NCBI RefSeq assembly: GCF_003020125.1
Contig: NZ_PYFW01000008.1
Location: forward strand, 218,945-282,944
DNA length: 64,000 bases
Origin: Bradyrhizobium sp. MOS003
Lineage (GTDB): Bacteria; Pseudomonadota; Alphaproteobacteria; Rhizobiales; Xanthobacteraceae
Reading direction: 5' to 3'
The position numbers and the translations under genes were made by a program. Every line of letters begins with the position of its first letter. The first letter of the stretch is position 1. Positions 26,514 through 34,528 of this stretch are shown one piece after another. A model generated the notes under the pieces. It was not told the DNA's origin and ran no database searches. It saw only the letters and a list, made by a program, of their open reading frames with translations.

Positions 26514-26960
26514 TCAGCCTTGCTCGTCCATGATGCGCAGTTTTTCGACGCGGCGGCGGAAATCCTCGTCGGTGGAGAATTCGGCGGAGAGGTAGGACGA
26601 GACGAGGTCGACGGCGAGCCACGCGCCGACGATCTGCGCGCCGATGCACATGACGTTCACATCGTCATGCTCGACGCTCTGATGCGCCGAATGGACGTCG
26701 TGGCAGACCGCGGCGCGGATGCCCTTCATCTTGTTGGCGGCGATGGAGGCGCCGACGCCGGTGCCGCAGACCATGATCCCGCGCGCCGCTTCGCCCGATG
26801 TCACCTTCTGGGCGACCGCCCGTGCGATGTCGGGAAAGTCAACCGGCTTGTCGTCATAGGAGCCGACGTCGACGACGTCGTGGCCGAGCTTGCGGATGTG
26901 GTCGATGACGGTCTGCTTGAGCGGCCAACCGGCGTGGTCGGATCCGATGACGAGACGCAT
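26514..26960 (-). CDS. rpiB: RpiB/LacAB-family sugar-phosphate isomerase
   Basis: 148 residues from ATG 26960 (AAGGACA upstream); the longer open frame to 27002 lacks RpiB-like residues. MRLVIGSDHAGWPLKQTVIDH begins the fold (read to DHAG, the phosphate/base site). CGTGVGASIAANK contains the active-site Cys, and CHDVHSAHQSVEHDDVNVMC matches the RpiB family. Known family members isomerise ribose 5-P/ribulose 5-P, allose 6-P or erythrulose 4-P, so the true substrate is open. It sits between the transporter and the kinase in one operon, which suggests it handles the kinase product. Confidence 0.92.
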   Translation of the reverse strand: MRLVIGSDHAGWPLKQTVIDHIRKLGHDVVDVGSYDDKPVDFPDIARAVAQKVTSGEAARGIMVCGTGVGASIAANKMKGIRAAVCHDVHSAHQSVEHDDVNVMCIGAQIVGAWLAVDLVSSYLSAEFSTDEDFRRRVEKLRIMDEQG

Positions 26961-26987
26961 GTGATGTCCTTCTTGACCTTGCAATGG

Positions 26988-27015
26988 CCGTGACAGCCGC
27001 ACGCGGCCGTCACGG
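26988..27015 (-). other. Intercistronic hairpin after the binding-protein gene
   Basis: A 13-position inverted repeat, CCGTGACAGCCGC and GCGGCCGTCACGG, with one mismatch that becomes a G-U pair in the minus-strand RNA. It sits between the stop of the periplasmic receptor gene (27025) and rpiB (26960). Stable hairpins here often shield the 3' end of receptor mRNA or attenuate downstream expression, giving more receptor than enzyme (inference). There is no U-run. Confidence 0.6.
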
Positions 27016-27024
27016 CGTTTGGTT

Positions 27025-27819
27025 TCAGCTACGCATGTCCGCGGGAAGATCGACGCCGTGGAATTTCTTGTAGATTGCGTTGAGCTTACCGTTCTTGACG
27101 TTTTCGGTGATCCAGGCGTTGAGCTTGTCCATCAGGGGCTGCTCACCCTTCTTCAGGCCGATGGCGAGGTCGAAGGTTGCCAGCGGAATCCTGGATTCGA
27201 ACACGCGCGAAGGATTCTTCACGCCGATCTGGTTGATGATCGTCGCGGACGAGCCGACGCAATCGACCTGGCCCGAGACCGCCGCCGTCACCATGGTGGC
27301 GTCGTCGTCGTAACGTGCGATCTTGAGGTCCTTGTCCTTCATGTTGGACAGGGTGGTGTCCTGCGTGGTGCCACGCGAGACGCCGATCGATTTGTCCTTC
27401 AGGTCGGGCCAGTCCTTGACGGTCGAGGATTTCAGGCAACCGACGTCGGATTGCAGCGTCGCGTAGCGCTTGGTGAAGTCGATCACCTTGGCGCGGTCCG
27501 GTGTCACCGACAGGGTCGAGATGATGATGTCGGCCTTGCCGGTCAGGACGTTGGGAATGCGGGTTGCGCCGGTGGTCTGGATGAATTCAAGTTCGAGCCC
27601 CCAGTCCTTGGCGAGCAGCTGCGCCACCTCGACGTCGGAGCCGGTCGGCTTCATGGTGGAATCCATCATGCCCGAGGGCGGAATGGCAAGGTCCGTCGAG
27701 ATGCGGATCTTCTTCGCTTTCATGATGTCGTCGAGCAGGTCGGCCGATGCCGGTGTCGCGGCCATCATGATGAAACCGCACAATGCGGCGGCAGCTCCCA
27801 GCATTATCTTCTTGGTCAT
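27025..27819 (-). CDS. ABC transporter substrate-binding protein, polar amino acid type (SBP_bac_3)
   Basis: 264 residues from ATG 27819. The signal peptide MTKKIMLGAAAALCGFIMMA ends near ATPASA (residue ~26). The mature protein begins DLLDDIMKAKKIRISTDLAI and has the family 3 receptor pattern: FDLAIGLKKGEQPLMDKLNA near the end and the internal VEVAQLLAKDWGLELEFIQ. It is the first transporter-related gene with a Sec signal in the operon and is encoded after the ATPase gene. Such receptors usually bind amino acids or opines, but the operon also encodes sugar enzymes, so the ligand may be a sugar-amino acid conjugate (inference). Confidence 0.93.
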   Translation of the reverse strand: MTKKIMLGAAAALCGFIMMAATPASADLLDDIMKAKKIRISTDLAIPPSGMMDSTMKPTGSDVEVAQLLAKDWGLELEFIQTTGATRIPNVLTGKADIIISTLSVTPDRAKVIDFTKRYATLQSDVGCLKSSTVKDWPDLKDKSIGVSRGTTQDTTLSNMKDKDLKIARYDDDATMVTAAVSGQVDCVGSSATIINQIGVKNPSRVFESRIPLATFDLAIGLKKGEQPLMDKLNAWITENVKNGKLNAIYKKFHGVDLPADMRS

Positions 27820-27839
27820 CCCTGGTTCTCCTCTCCTTG

Positions 27840-28595
27840 TTATGATTTTAGGTTTCCCGTCCCCACGAATTGGGTGAGTTCGGGCGTGGTCGGCGACGTC
27901 AGGATCGAGGCAGGTCCGGTCTCGTGAACCTTGCCTCGATGCATGAACACGATCCGGTCGGCGATGCCCTTGGCGAAGCCCATCTCGTGGGTGACCATCA
28001 CCATGGTCATGCCGTCGGCTGCGAGCTGCTCGATCACCTTCAGCACCTCGCTGGTGAGCTCGGGATCGAGCGCGGAGGTGATTTCGTCGAACAGCATCAC
28101 CTTGGGCTGCATCGCGAGCGAGCGGGCGATTGCGGCGCGCTGCTGCTGGCCGCCCGAGAGCTGCTCCGGATAGGCGTGCAGCTTCTCCTCGAGCCCGACC
28201 TGCGCCAGCACCTTTCGGGCGAGATCCCGGGCCTGGGCCGTCGCCATGCCCTTCACCGCGCAAGGCGCGAGCGTGATGTTCTGCTCGATCGTGAGATGGG
28301 GAAACAGGTTGTAGCTCTGGAAGACGATACCGACGTCCTGGCGCAGCGCGCGCAAATCGACGTCGGGGCGGTCGACCCGGTGGCCGCAGACGACGATCTC
28401 GCCGCCGTCGACCTTCTCGAAGCGGTCGATGCAGCGCAGCGCCGTGCTCTTGCCGGAGCCGGAACGGCCGATCAGCGCGAGCACTTCGCCGCGCTGGACG
28501 GCAAAAGAGACGCCGTCGAGCACCCGGAGCGGGCCAAAGCTCTTCTGTACGTCGCGGAGCGACACGATCGGTTCGGATGAGGGGTTCTGCTGCAT
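27840..28595 (-). CDS. ABC transporter ATP-binding protein, polar amino acid type
   Basis: 251 residues if started at ATG 28595, which follows the permease stop as TGACATG. A GTG at 28625 inside the permease gene would add 10 residues. The ABC motifs are complete: Walker A GRSGSGKST, the Q-loop FQSYNLFPH, signature LSGGQQQRAAIARSL, Walker B VMLFDEITSALDPE and the switch His in VTHEMG. These features are those of GlnQ/HisP-type ATPases, which drive the two permeases encoded just upstream. Confidence 0.94.
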   Translation of the reverse strand: MQQNPSSEPIVSLRDVQKSFGPLRVLDGVSFAVQRGEVLALIGRSGSGKSTALRCIDRFEKVDGGEIVVCGHRVDRPDVDLRALRQDVGIVFQSYNLFPHLTIEQNITLAPCAVKGMATAQARDLARKVLAQVGLEEKLHAYPEQLSGGQQQRAAIARSLAMQPKVMLFDEITSALDPELTSEVLKVIEQLAADGMTMVMVTHEMGFAKGIADRIVFMHRGKVHETGPASILTSPTTPELTQFVGTGNLKS

Positions 28596-28596
28596 G

Positions 28597-29271
28597 TCAG
28601 GCTGGTGCAAGGTTGGACCTGCCACGCCCCACCCGCTTTTCCAGCCGCTGGCTGAACAGGGAGAGGGGATAGCACATGGCGAAATAGGTGACGGCGATGA
28701 TCGCGTAGATGGCGAACGGCTCGAACAGCGAGTTGTTGACGATCTGGCCCGAGCGCATCAGCTCCACGAAGCCGACGACGGATGCGAGCGAGGTGTTCTT
28801 GATGATCTGCACCATGAAGCCGACGGTCGGCGGCGTGGCGATGCGGATCGCCTGCGGCAGGATCACCTTCATCATGCGCTGGGTCCGGCTCAGCGCCAGG
28901 CCCTCGGCGGCCTCCCATTGCGGCTTCGGCACCGACTCGATGCAGCCGCGCCAGATCTCGCCGAGATAGGCGGCGACATAGAGCGTCAGCGAGGCGCCGG
29001 CGGCCGCAAGCGGCGAGACCTTCAGGCCGATGGCCGCGAAGCCGAAATAGCCGAGAAACAGGATGACGAGCAGCGGCGTGCCCTGGATGAGCTGGACATA
29101 GACGGCGCTGGCGATCCGCACCGATTTGAGCGGCGAGATCCGCGCCAGCGCGATCACGAAGCCGACGATGCCGCCGCCGATCAGCGCGATCACCGACAGG
29201 CCGATCGTCCAAAGCGCGCCTTGGCCCAGGAACATCAGATGGTTGATGTTGAGATGTCCGCCCATGGTCAT
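28597..29271 (-). CDS. ABC transporter permease, polar amino acid type (HisM/GlnP family)
   Basis: 224 residues with five hydrophobic segments and the EAA-loop pattern EAAEGLALSRTQRMMKVILP that contacts the ATPase. The segment YVQLIQGTPLLVILFLGYFG is typical of the His/Glu/Gln/Arg permease subfamily. It begins 1 bp after the stop of the other permease and ends at the ATPase start, so the three are tightly coupled. It pairs with the 29273..29956 protein as a heterodimer. Confidence 0.93.
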   Translation of the reverse strand: MTMGGHLNINHLMFLGQGALWTIGLSVIALIGGGIVGFVIALARISPLKSVRIASAVYVQLIQGTPLLVILFLGYFGFAAIGLKVSPLAAAGASLTLYVAAYLGEIWRGCIESVPKPQWEAAEGLALSRTQRMMKVILPQAIRIATPPTVGFMVQIIKNTSLASVVGFVELMRSGQIVNNSLFEPFAIYAIIAVTYFAMCYPLSLFSQRLEKRVGRGRSNLAPA

Positions 29272-29272
29272 C

Positions 29273-29956
29273 TCACAGCGGCGTGCCGAGCCGGCGACGG
29301 CGCGGGAACAGCACGAGGCCGAGGCCCCAGAAGCCCGCGCGCATCACCAGCGACAGGATGATGTAGAGCACGGCGACGATGATGTAGGTCTCGAAGGCGC
29401 GATAGGTGTCCGACTGGATGTAGTTGGCGACGGCAGTAAGCTCTTCTGCCGAGATCTGCGAGCAGACCGAGGAGGCCAGCATCAGCAGCACGAACTGGCT
29501 GGTCAGCGCCGGATAGACCTTCTCGATCGCGGGCAGCAGGATGATGTGCCAGTAGATCTGCAACCGCGACAGCGCCAGGCCTTCGGCGGCCTCGATCTGC
29601 CCGCGGGGGATCGCCTCGAAACCGGCGCGCATGATCTCGGCGGTGTAGGCACCGACATTGATCGTCAGCGCGGCCACCGCCACGGTGAAAGCGGAGAGTT
29701 TCAGGCCCAGGCTGGCGAGGCCGAAATAGACCAGGAAGATTTGCACCAGCAGCGGTGTGTTGCGGATCGCCTCGACATAGACTTTGCAGGCGCCTGCAAT
29801 TGCTGCACTCCGCGAGCCGCGGCCGACGGCTGCGAGCGTGCCGATCAGGGCGCCGAGCACGGTCGCGAAGAATGCCAACTCGAGCGTCAGTGCGGCGCCG
29901 GCCAAAAAGCTTGGCCAGCGTTCCAGGACTGCGGGAAAGTCGAGTTGGATGCTCAT
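29273..29956 (-). CDS. ABC transporter permease, polar amino acid type (HisQ/GlnP family)
   Basis: 227 residues with about five membrane helices. RNTPLLVQIFLVYFGLASLG is the subfamily motif and EAAEGLALSRLQIYWHIILLP is the EAA loop (slightly over one loop turn). The C-terminus is basic (FPRRRRLGTPL), as expected for a cytoplasmic tail. It is the second permease of the transporter and starts 10 bp after the dehydrogenase stop in the direction of transcription. Confidence 0.93.
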   Translation of the reverse strand: MSIQLDFPAVLERWPSFLAGAALTLELAFFATVLGALIGTLAAVGRGSRSAAIAGACKVYVEAIRNTPLLVQIFLVYFGLASLGLKLSAFTVAVAALTINVGAYTAEIMRAGFEAIPRGQIEAAEGLALSRLQIYWHIILLPAIEKVYPALTSQFVLLMLASSVCSQISAEELTAVANYIQSDTYRAFETYIIVAVLYIILSLVMRAGFWGLGLVLFPRRRRLGTPL

Positions 29957-29966
29957 CGTCGGAGGT

Positions 29967-30866
29967 TCAACCCGTGGTCTGGTTGGTCATGCGGTCGTAA
30001 ACGCGGAACAGCGCCTGGTTGCCGTTGCTGCCTTCTCCATGAGCGCGGGCGTCGACATATTGGCTGGTCACGAGCGCGGTGCCGGGCAGGGGCACGCTCA
30101 GCGCCTGCGCGTGCTCCTGCACGAGGCGGAGGTCCTTGAGCTGCAGATCGATCCGGAAGCCGGCGGAGACGTCGCCTGCGATCATCGCAGGCCCGAGCTT
30201 GTCGAGCATCCAGGAGGCGGCGGAGCCTCCGAGCAACACCCGGCGCAGCAGATTGAGGTCGAGGCCCGAAGCTCGGCCGAGCGCCAGCGCCTCGCAGATC
30301 GCCTGAATGTTGATGCCACAGATCAGCTGATTGCAGAGCTTGACCGTCTGTCCGGCGCCGGACGCACCGACATGCGTGATGGTCGTGCCCATCGCGCGGA
30401 AGAACGGCTCGGCCCTGGCGAAGGCGTCCACATCGCCGCCGGCCATGATCGAAAGCGCGGCGTTCTTGGCGCCCACGGGGCCGCCCGAGACCGGCGCGTC
30501 GATGAAGCTGACACCGACCTTTTGCAGGTCGGCGTGGATATTCCGGACCGCGACCGGCGAGATCGTGCTCATGTCGACGATCAGCTTGCCCGGCGGCGGC
30601 GACCTCAGCAGGCCTTGCTCGCCGTAGATGGTCGCTTCGACATGGGGTGTGTCGGGCAGCATGGTGATGACGACGTCGGCGCCTTGCGCAGCATCGGCCG
30701 CGCTCCTGCCGCGAACTGCGCCATCCTTGACGCTGTCGGCCAATGCGGCCTCGTTGAGGTCGAAGACGCGTACGGCGTGGCCGGCCCCCAGCAAGTTGCG
30801 CACCATCTCGCGGCCCATCGTTCCGATGCCGATGAAGCCGACGCTGCCCTTGTCATTCCGTCCCAT
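29967..30866 (-). CDS. NAD(P)-dependent beta-hydroxyacid dehydrogenase (3-hydroxyisobutyrate dehydrogenase family)
   Basis: 299 residues from ATG 30866; the frame is open further upstream but only MGRNDKGSVGFIG onward matches the family. The GFIGIGTMGREM nucleotide loop, the DAPVSGG substrate loop (about residue 127) and the GQTVKLCNQ segment with the catalytic Lys are present. Relatives act on 3-hydroxyisobutyrate, tartronate semialdehyde, L-threonate or other 3-hydroxy acids. In this operon with a kinase and RpiB, an aldonate or hydroxy-acid substrate entering sugar-phosphate metabolism is plausible, as in four-carbon sugar acid pathways, but this is inference. Confidence 0.9.
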   Translation of the reverse strand: MGRNDKGSVGFIGIGTMGREMVRNLLGAGHAVRVFDLNEAALADSVKDGAVRGRSAADAAQGADVVITMLPDTPHVEATIYGEQGLLRSPPPGKLIVDMSTISPVAVRNIHADLQKVGVSFIDAPVSGGPVGAKNAALSIMAGGDVDAFARAEPFFRAMGTTITHVGASGAGQTVKLCNQLICGINIQAICEALALGRASGLDLNLLRRVLLGGSAASWMLDKLGPAMIAGDVSAGFRIDLQLKDLRLVQEHAQALSVPLPGTALVTSQYVDARAHGEGSNGNQALFRVYDRMTNQTTG

Positions 30867-30921
30867 GTCGTCAGTCCGTTTCTTGATTGATTGAAGTCCT
30901 GGTCCCTTGGCCGGCCTGCCA

Positions 30922-31662
30922 TCAGCCCGAGGCGATGGTCCTGTCGATGTCGCCGACGATGGCGCGCCTGCGGTATTCGTCGCCGATGGCAAAGTGCTTG
31001 CGCAGCGTCGCGTCGGCGCGCTCGGGGTCGCGCGCGATCACGGCGTCGAAGATGCGGCGGTGGTCGTCGATCAGGTACGTCTTCATCGACGGGAAGGCCT
31101 GGACCAGCTTGCGCCGGCTGCGATGCGAATGGGTCAAAAGGCCCGCCAGCGAACCGTGCAGCACGGTCAGCGTCTCCGAATGCGACGCGATGACGATGGC
31201 GCGATGGAATTCGAAATCGGCCATGCCGCCGGCATCCGCCTCGTCGATCGTCTCGCCGATTTTCGCGAGCGCGCGCTGCAGGCGTTCGAAATCGGCGATG
31301 TTGGCGCGCTCGCAGGCGAGGCGGATGGCCTGGCATTCGATCGCGACACGCGCCTGCATGACGTCGTCGAGCATGTCCGCCTGCTGGGCGAGCGCGAAAG
31401 TGAAGAAATCATTCAGCACGGAGACATCCGGCCGCGTCACCACGGTGCCGATGCGGTCGCGGATCTCAACGATGCCGAGCACGGTGAGGGCGCGCAGCGC
31501 CTCGCGGACGATCGGCCGGCTGACGCCGAGGAGCGTGGCCAGCTCGCGCTCCGAGATGAGGCGGTCGCCCGGCTTGAGCGAGCCCGCAAGGAGCCGCTCG
31601 CGCAGAAAGGCGAACACCTTCTCGAACCCGGTTTCGCCGTCGGCGGTTCTCTTGAGTTCCAT
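30922..31662 (-). CDS. GntR-family transcriptional regulator, FadR subfamily
   Basis: 246 residues from ATG 31662, where the protein begins MELKRTADGET; the frame continues upstream to 31776 but those residues overlap the operator. The N-terminal winged helix contains RLISERELATLLGVSRPIVR and REALRALTVLGIVEIRDRIG, typical of GntR. The C-terminal FCD-type all-helical ligand domain has a DFEFHRAIVIAS metal-binding His motif. It is the first gene of the minus-strand operon 31662..25587 and likely controls it, since a perfect FadR-type operator lies upstream. The effector is unknown. Confidence 0.92.
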   Translation of the reverse strand: MELKRTADGETGFEKVFAFLRERLLAGSLKPGDRLISERELATLLGVSRPIVREALRALTVLGIVEIRDRIGTVVTRPDVSVLNDFFTFALAQQADMLDDVMQARVAIECQAIRLACERANIADFERLQRALAKIGETIDEADAGGMADFEFHRAIVIASHSETLTVLHGSLAGLLTHSHRSRRKLVQAFPSMKTYLIDDHRRIFDAVIARDPERADATLRKHFAIGDEYRRRAIVGDIDRTIASG

Positions 31663-31684
31663 CCCGGTCTCGTTGGTCTGATCT

Positions 31685-31695
31685 TGGTCAGACCA
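31685..31695. promoter_or_regulatory. Candidate GntR/FadR operator
   Basis: TGGTCAGACCA is an 11-bp palindrome that fits the FadR-subfamily consensus TNGTNNNACNA at every defined position. A second, imperfect half-site TGGTCTGATC precedes it at 31674. The operator is 22 bp upstream of the regulator's ATG, where a repressor would cover the promoter, so autoregulation of the operon is likely. Confidence 0.7.
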
Positions 31696-31865
31696 GTATG
31701 CTAACCACGGCGGGGCGGTCAAGGGGCTATGATCGGTCGCTAGGGCGCAGCGCCACCGCTTATCACCAACGTGCAAGCCACTGAGCTGGCCACACTGGCT
31801 GCGGCCGCGGCCCGCGAATTCGCCGTCGATCCGGCCCTGTGGCCGGTCGAGGCAAACTCTCGGCC

Positions 31866-31885
31866 GCGACCGGCATGCCGGTCGC
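31866..31885. terminator. Perfect 20-bp palindrome downstream of glgX
   Basis: GCGACCGGCATGCCGGTCGC equals its own reverse complement. As RNA it would form an 8-bp stem. It lies 35 bp past the glgX stop on the minus strand and about 200 bp upstream of the start of the GntR gene. No T-run follows on the minus strand. It may be a terminator/processing hairpin or a protein-binding site. The rest of the 258-bp gap 31663..31920 contains no visible gene. Confidence 0.5.
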
Positions 31886-31920
31886 GCTCTGCCTTGGCTC
31901 CAAGGGAGGCCGCCGGCCAG

Positions 31921-34158
31921 CTAGCCGGGCAGTGGCGCCTCCGCGACATCGAGCAGTGCGCCGAGACCCTGGCGCAGGCGGCGCGTCGCCGCATTCTCGG
32001 TGGCAAGGCCAAAGACGACGAGCGATCGTCCTGTCACCTCGTAGGCGTGCCCAAACTCGAAGGAAGGCATCTGGACATCGGGCTGATTGGTGTCGATCAG
32101 CCCGAGCCAGCGGCTTCCGTCAGTGACGGGCGGCAGGACGAAATTCACCACGTCGTAATGGGCATTGTAGATCAGAAGCATCGTTGCGTCCGAGCCGCGG
32201 CGCTTGATGCCGGTTTCTTGGGCGCGTCCGTCGAGCAGCATGCCAAAGCACTTGGCATTGCCGTCCTGCCATTGCTCGCTGCTCATTTCGTCGCCGGAGG
32301 GCGACAGCCATGTCACGTCCTTGACGTCGAGCTCTTCATTGTGGGAGCCGACCAGAAAGCGGCTGCGATAGAGGATCGGGAAAGCCTTTCGCGTAGCGAT
32401 CAGCTTGCGCGTGAACTCACGGAGGTTACGGCCGTTTGCCGTTATCCCCATCCAGTCGAGCCAGGCGGTCTCGTTGTCCTGGGCATAGGCGTTGTTGTTG
32501 CCGTTCTGAGTGTGCCCGAACTCGTCACCCGCAAGCAGCATCGGCGTGCCGTGCGACAGCAGCATGGTTGCCAGCATGTTGCGCTTCTGGCGTTCGCGTA
32601 GCGCGATGATCTCGGGATCGTCCGTCGGGCCTTCCGCTCCACAATTCCAGGAGTGGTTGTTGCTGTGACCGTCGCGATTGTCCTCCCCGTTCGCCTCGTT
32701 GTGCTTCTCGTTGTACGAGACGAGATCGTTGAGGTTGAAGCCGTCATGCGCAGTGACGAAGTTGACGCTGGCCCATGGCCGCCGGCCGCGCTTGTTGAAG
32801 AGGTCCCCGGATCCGGACACCCGCTTGGCAAAGTCTGCGAGCGTGCCTTCGTCACCCTTCCAGAACGCACGCACGGTGTCCCTGAACTTGTCGTTCCATT
32901 CGGCCCATCCGGGCGGATACTGGCCGACCTGGTAACCGCCAGGACCGATGTCCCAGGGTTCTGCGATCAGCTTGACGCTGGACAACACCGGATCCTGACG
33001 GCAGGCGTCGAGGAAGCCGCCGCCTTCGTCGAAGCCGTAGGGCTCGCGCGCGAGGATGGTGGCGAGGTCGAAGCGAAAGCCGTCGACCCGCATATCGGTC
33101 GCCCAGTAGCGCAGGGAATCCGCAACCAGCTGGAGCACGCGGGGGTGCGAGAGGTTCACCGTGTTGCCGGTGCCGGTATCGTTGATGTAGTAGCGCTTCT
33201 TGTCCGGCAGCAAGCGGTAATAACTGGCGTTGTCGATGCCCTTGAACGACAGGGTCGGGCCGAGCTCGTTACCTTCCGCGGTGTGATTGTAGACGACGTC
33301 CAGGATGATCTCGATACCGTGGGCGTGGAACTGGTTGACCATTTCCTTGAATTCGTTCGCGAACGGCGTCTTCATGTAACGCGGCTCTGGGGCGAAGAAC
33401 GCGATGGAGTTGTAGCCCCAGTAATTGCGCAGGCCTTTATCGACCAGGTAGCTGTCGTCAACGAAGGCGTGGATCGGCAACAGCTCTGCGCTCGTGATTC
33501 CGAGTGAGCGCAGATAGGCGGGGATTTCCGAATGCGCGAGCCCCGAGAACGTGCCGCGGTCGGCTTCAGGCACCAGTGGATGCTGCTGAGTAAAGCCTTT
33601 GACGTGCATCTCGTAGACGATCGTCCGCTCCCACGGCACTTCGGGCTTGCGCGACGCGCCCCAGGTGAACGCGGGGTCGATGACGCGGCACTTCTGCATG
33701 AGTCGTGCGCTGTCGCGCTCGTCGAAGGAGAGGTCCTTGTCGGCGTGATCCAGCTGGTAGCCGAACAGCTCGGGTCCCCAGCGGAGCCGTCCAACCAGCT
33801 GCTTGGCATAGGGGTCGAGCAGGAGCTTGTTGGGATTGAAGCGGTGTCCGGCGTCAGGCTCATAAGGCCCATGGACGCGGTAGCCGTAGACGGTGCCCGG
33901 GCGGGCGGAGGGCAGATAGCCGTGCCAGACCTCGTCGGTGTATTCCGGAAGCTCGATCCGTTCGAGCTCGGTCTCGCCGTCGTCGTCGAAAAGGCAGAGC
34001 TCGACCTTGGTGGCATGGGCCGAGAACAACGCGAAATTGACGCCGAGGCCGTCCCAGGTCGCGCCAAGCGGAAACGGTTTGCCCTCGGTGATCCGGGTTC
34101 GTCGAAGGCTCGACGCCGCCCGAGTCAGGGCGTCGTCGTGTTTTATCTTCTGGTCCAT
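31921..34158 (-). CDS. glgX: Glycogen debranching enzyme GlgX (isoamylase-type)
   Basis: 745 residues from ATG 34158; the frame is open to 34488 but the upstream part overlaps the DUF3606 gene. GH13 family enzyme hydrolysing alpha-1,6 branches of glycogen. An N-terminal carbohydrate-binding module 48 begins GKPFPLGATWDGLGVNFALF. The catalytic barrel shows YNHTAEGNELGP, VDGFRFDLAT (nucleophile Asp), LIAEPWDIGPGGYQVG (acid Glu) and VTAHDGFNLNDLVSYNEKHN. These features fit GlgX/TreX rather than pullulanase. It is the last gene of the minus-strand glgA-GT4-DUF3606-glgX group. Confidence 0.95.
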   Translation of the reverse strand: MDQKIKHDDALTRAASSLRRTRITEGKPFPLGATWDGLGVNFALFSAHATKVELCLFDDDGETELERIELPEYTDEVWHGYLPSARPGTVYGYRVHGPYEPDAGHRFNPNKLLLDPYAKQLVGRLRWGPELFGYQLDHADKDLSFDERDSARLMQKCRVIDPAFTWGASRKPEVPWERTIVYEMHVKGFTQQHPLVPEADRGTFSGLAHSEIPAYLRSLGITSAELLPIHAFVDDSYLVDKGLRNYWGYNSIAFFAPEPRYMKTPFANEFKEMVNQFHAHGIEIILDVVYNHTAEGNELGPTLSFKGIDNASYYRLLPDKKRYYINDTGTGNTVNLSHPRVLQLVADSLRYWATDMRVDGFRFDLATILAREPYGFDEGGGFLDACRQDPVLSSVKLIAEPWDIGPGGYQVGQYPPGWAEWNDKFRDTVRAFWKGDEGTLADFAKRVSGSGDLFNKRGRRPWASVNFVTAHDGFNLNDLVSYNEKHNEANGEDNRDGHSNNHSWNCGAEGPTDDPEIIALRERQKRNMLATMLLSHGTPMLLAGDEFGHTQNGNNNAYAQDNETAWLDWMGITANGRNLREFTRKLIATRKAFPILYRSRFLVGSHNEELDVKDVTWLSPSGDEMSSEQWQDGNAKCFGMLLDGRAQETGIKRRGSDATMLLIYNAHYDVVNFVLPPVTDGSRWLGLIDTNQPDVQMPSFEFGHAYEVTGRSLVVFGLATENAATRRLRQGLGALLDVAEAPLPG

Positions 34159-34181
34159 GCTTGCCCCCAATGAAAACGCGG

Positions 34182-34463
34182 TTAGGAAATCGGCGCTGTT
34201 GCTGTCACTTCGGTTGCTGCCTGCTCGGATGCCGATGCCGAAGCGATCACGGCTGCGGGAGGCACCTCGGCCGGCTTGGGCAGCTCGACAGCCCGCTGTT
34301 TGGCCGCCTCCTTGCTGATCGCAGAGATCGAATTGCCGATCCGTCCGACAATTGCGGTCAGTTCTGTCTCGGAGAGGCCCAGTCGCTTTCTGACCAGGCG
34401 CATCTGCACGCGGTCGGTCAGGTCCAGCTTGTTGCGGATCGGCTTCGGTGTCGAGCGGCGCAT
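34182..34463 (-). CDS. DUF3606 family small protein
   Basis: 93 residues. The first 55, KLDLTDRVQMRLVRKRLGLS and ETELTAIVGRIGNSISAIS, match the DUF3606 family of small alphaproteobacterial proteins. The rest is an Ala/Thr/Glu-rich tail. DUF3606 genes are frequently stress- or stationary-phase-linked. A good EcfG-type promoter (34487..34511) sits 24 bp upstream. It ends 23 bp before glgX and could be co-transcribed with it. Confidence 0.8.
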   Translation of the reverse strand: MRRSTPKPIRNKLDLTDRVQMRLVRKRLGLSETELTAIVGRIGNSISAISKEAAKQRAVELPKPAEVPPAAVIASASASEQAATEVTATAPIS

Positions 34464-34486
34464 GGCGAACTCCCGTGTTCACTGGC

Positions 34487-34511
34487 AACCGTGGCCCTAT
34501 GATCTTGTTCC
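34487..34511 (-). promoter_or_regulatory. Candidate EcfG (general stress) promoter for the DUF3606-glgX unit
   Basis: On the minus strand GGAAC (34511-34507) is followed after 16 bp by GGTT (34490-34487). The alphaproteobacterial EcfG/SigT consensus is GGAAC-N16-17-CGTT, so 8 of 9 defined bases match. The -10 element is 23 bp from the ATG of the DUF3606 gene, a typical distance. It lies in the 65-bp gap before that gene, downstream of the GT4 gene. Confidence 0.55.
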
Positions 34512-34528
34512 AGTGCCCGCGGTCGGCT

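Noticed and set aside
27025..28263. Binding protein with a long N-terminal extension reaching into the ATPase gene
   Set aside because: The upstream residues are a shadow of the ATPase gene, and a normal signal peptide starts at 27819.
29957..29995. TGGTC-type GntR operator near the permease/dehydrogenase junction
   Set aside because: Only single half-sites within the coding end of the dehydrogenase gene, with no palindrome.
31771..32601. Plus-strand frame antisense to glgX
   Set aside because: Low-complexity shadow of glgX with no start signal or domain.
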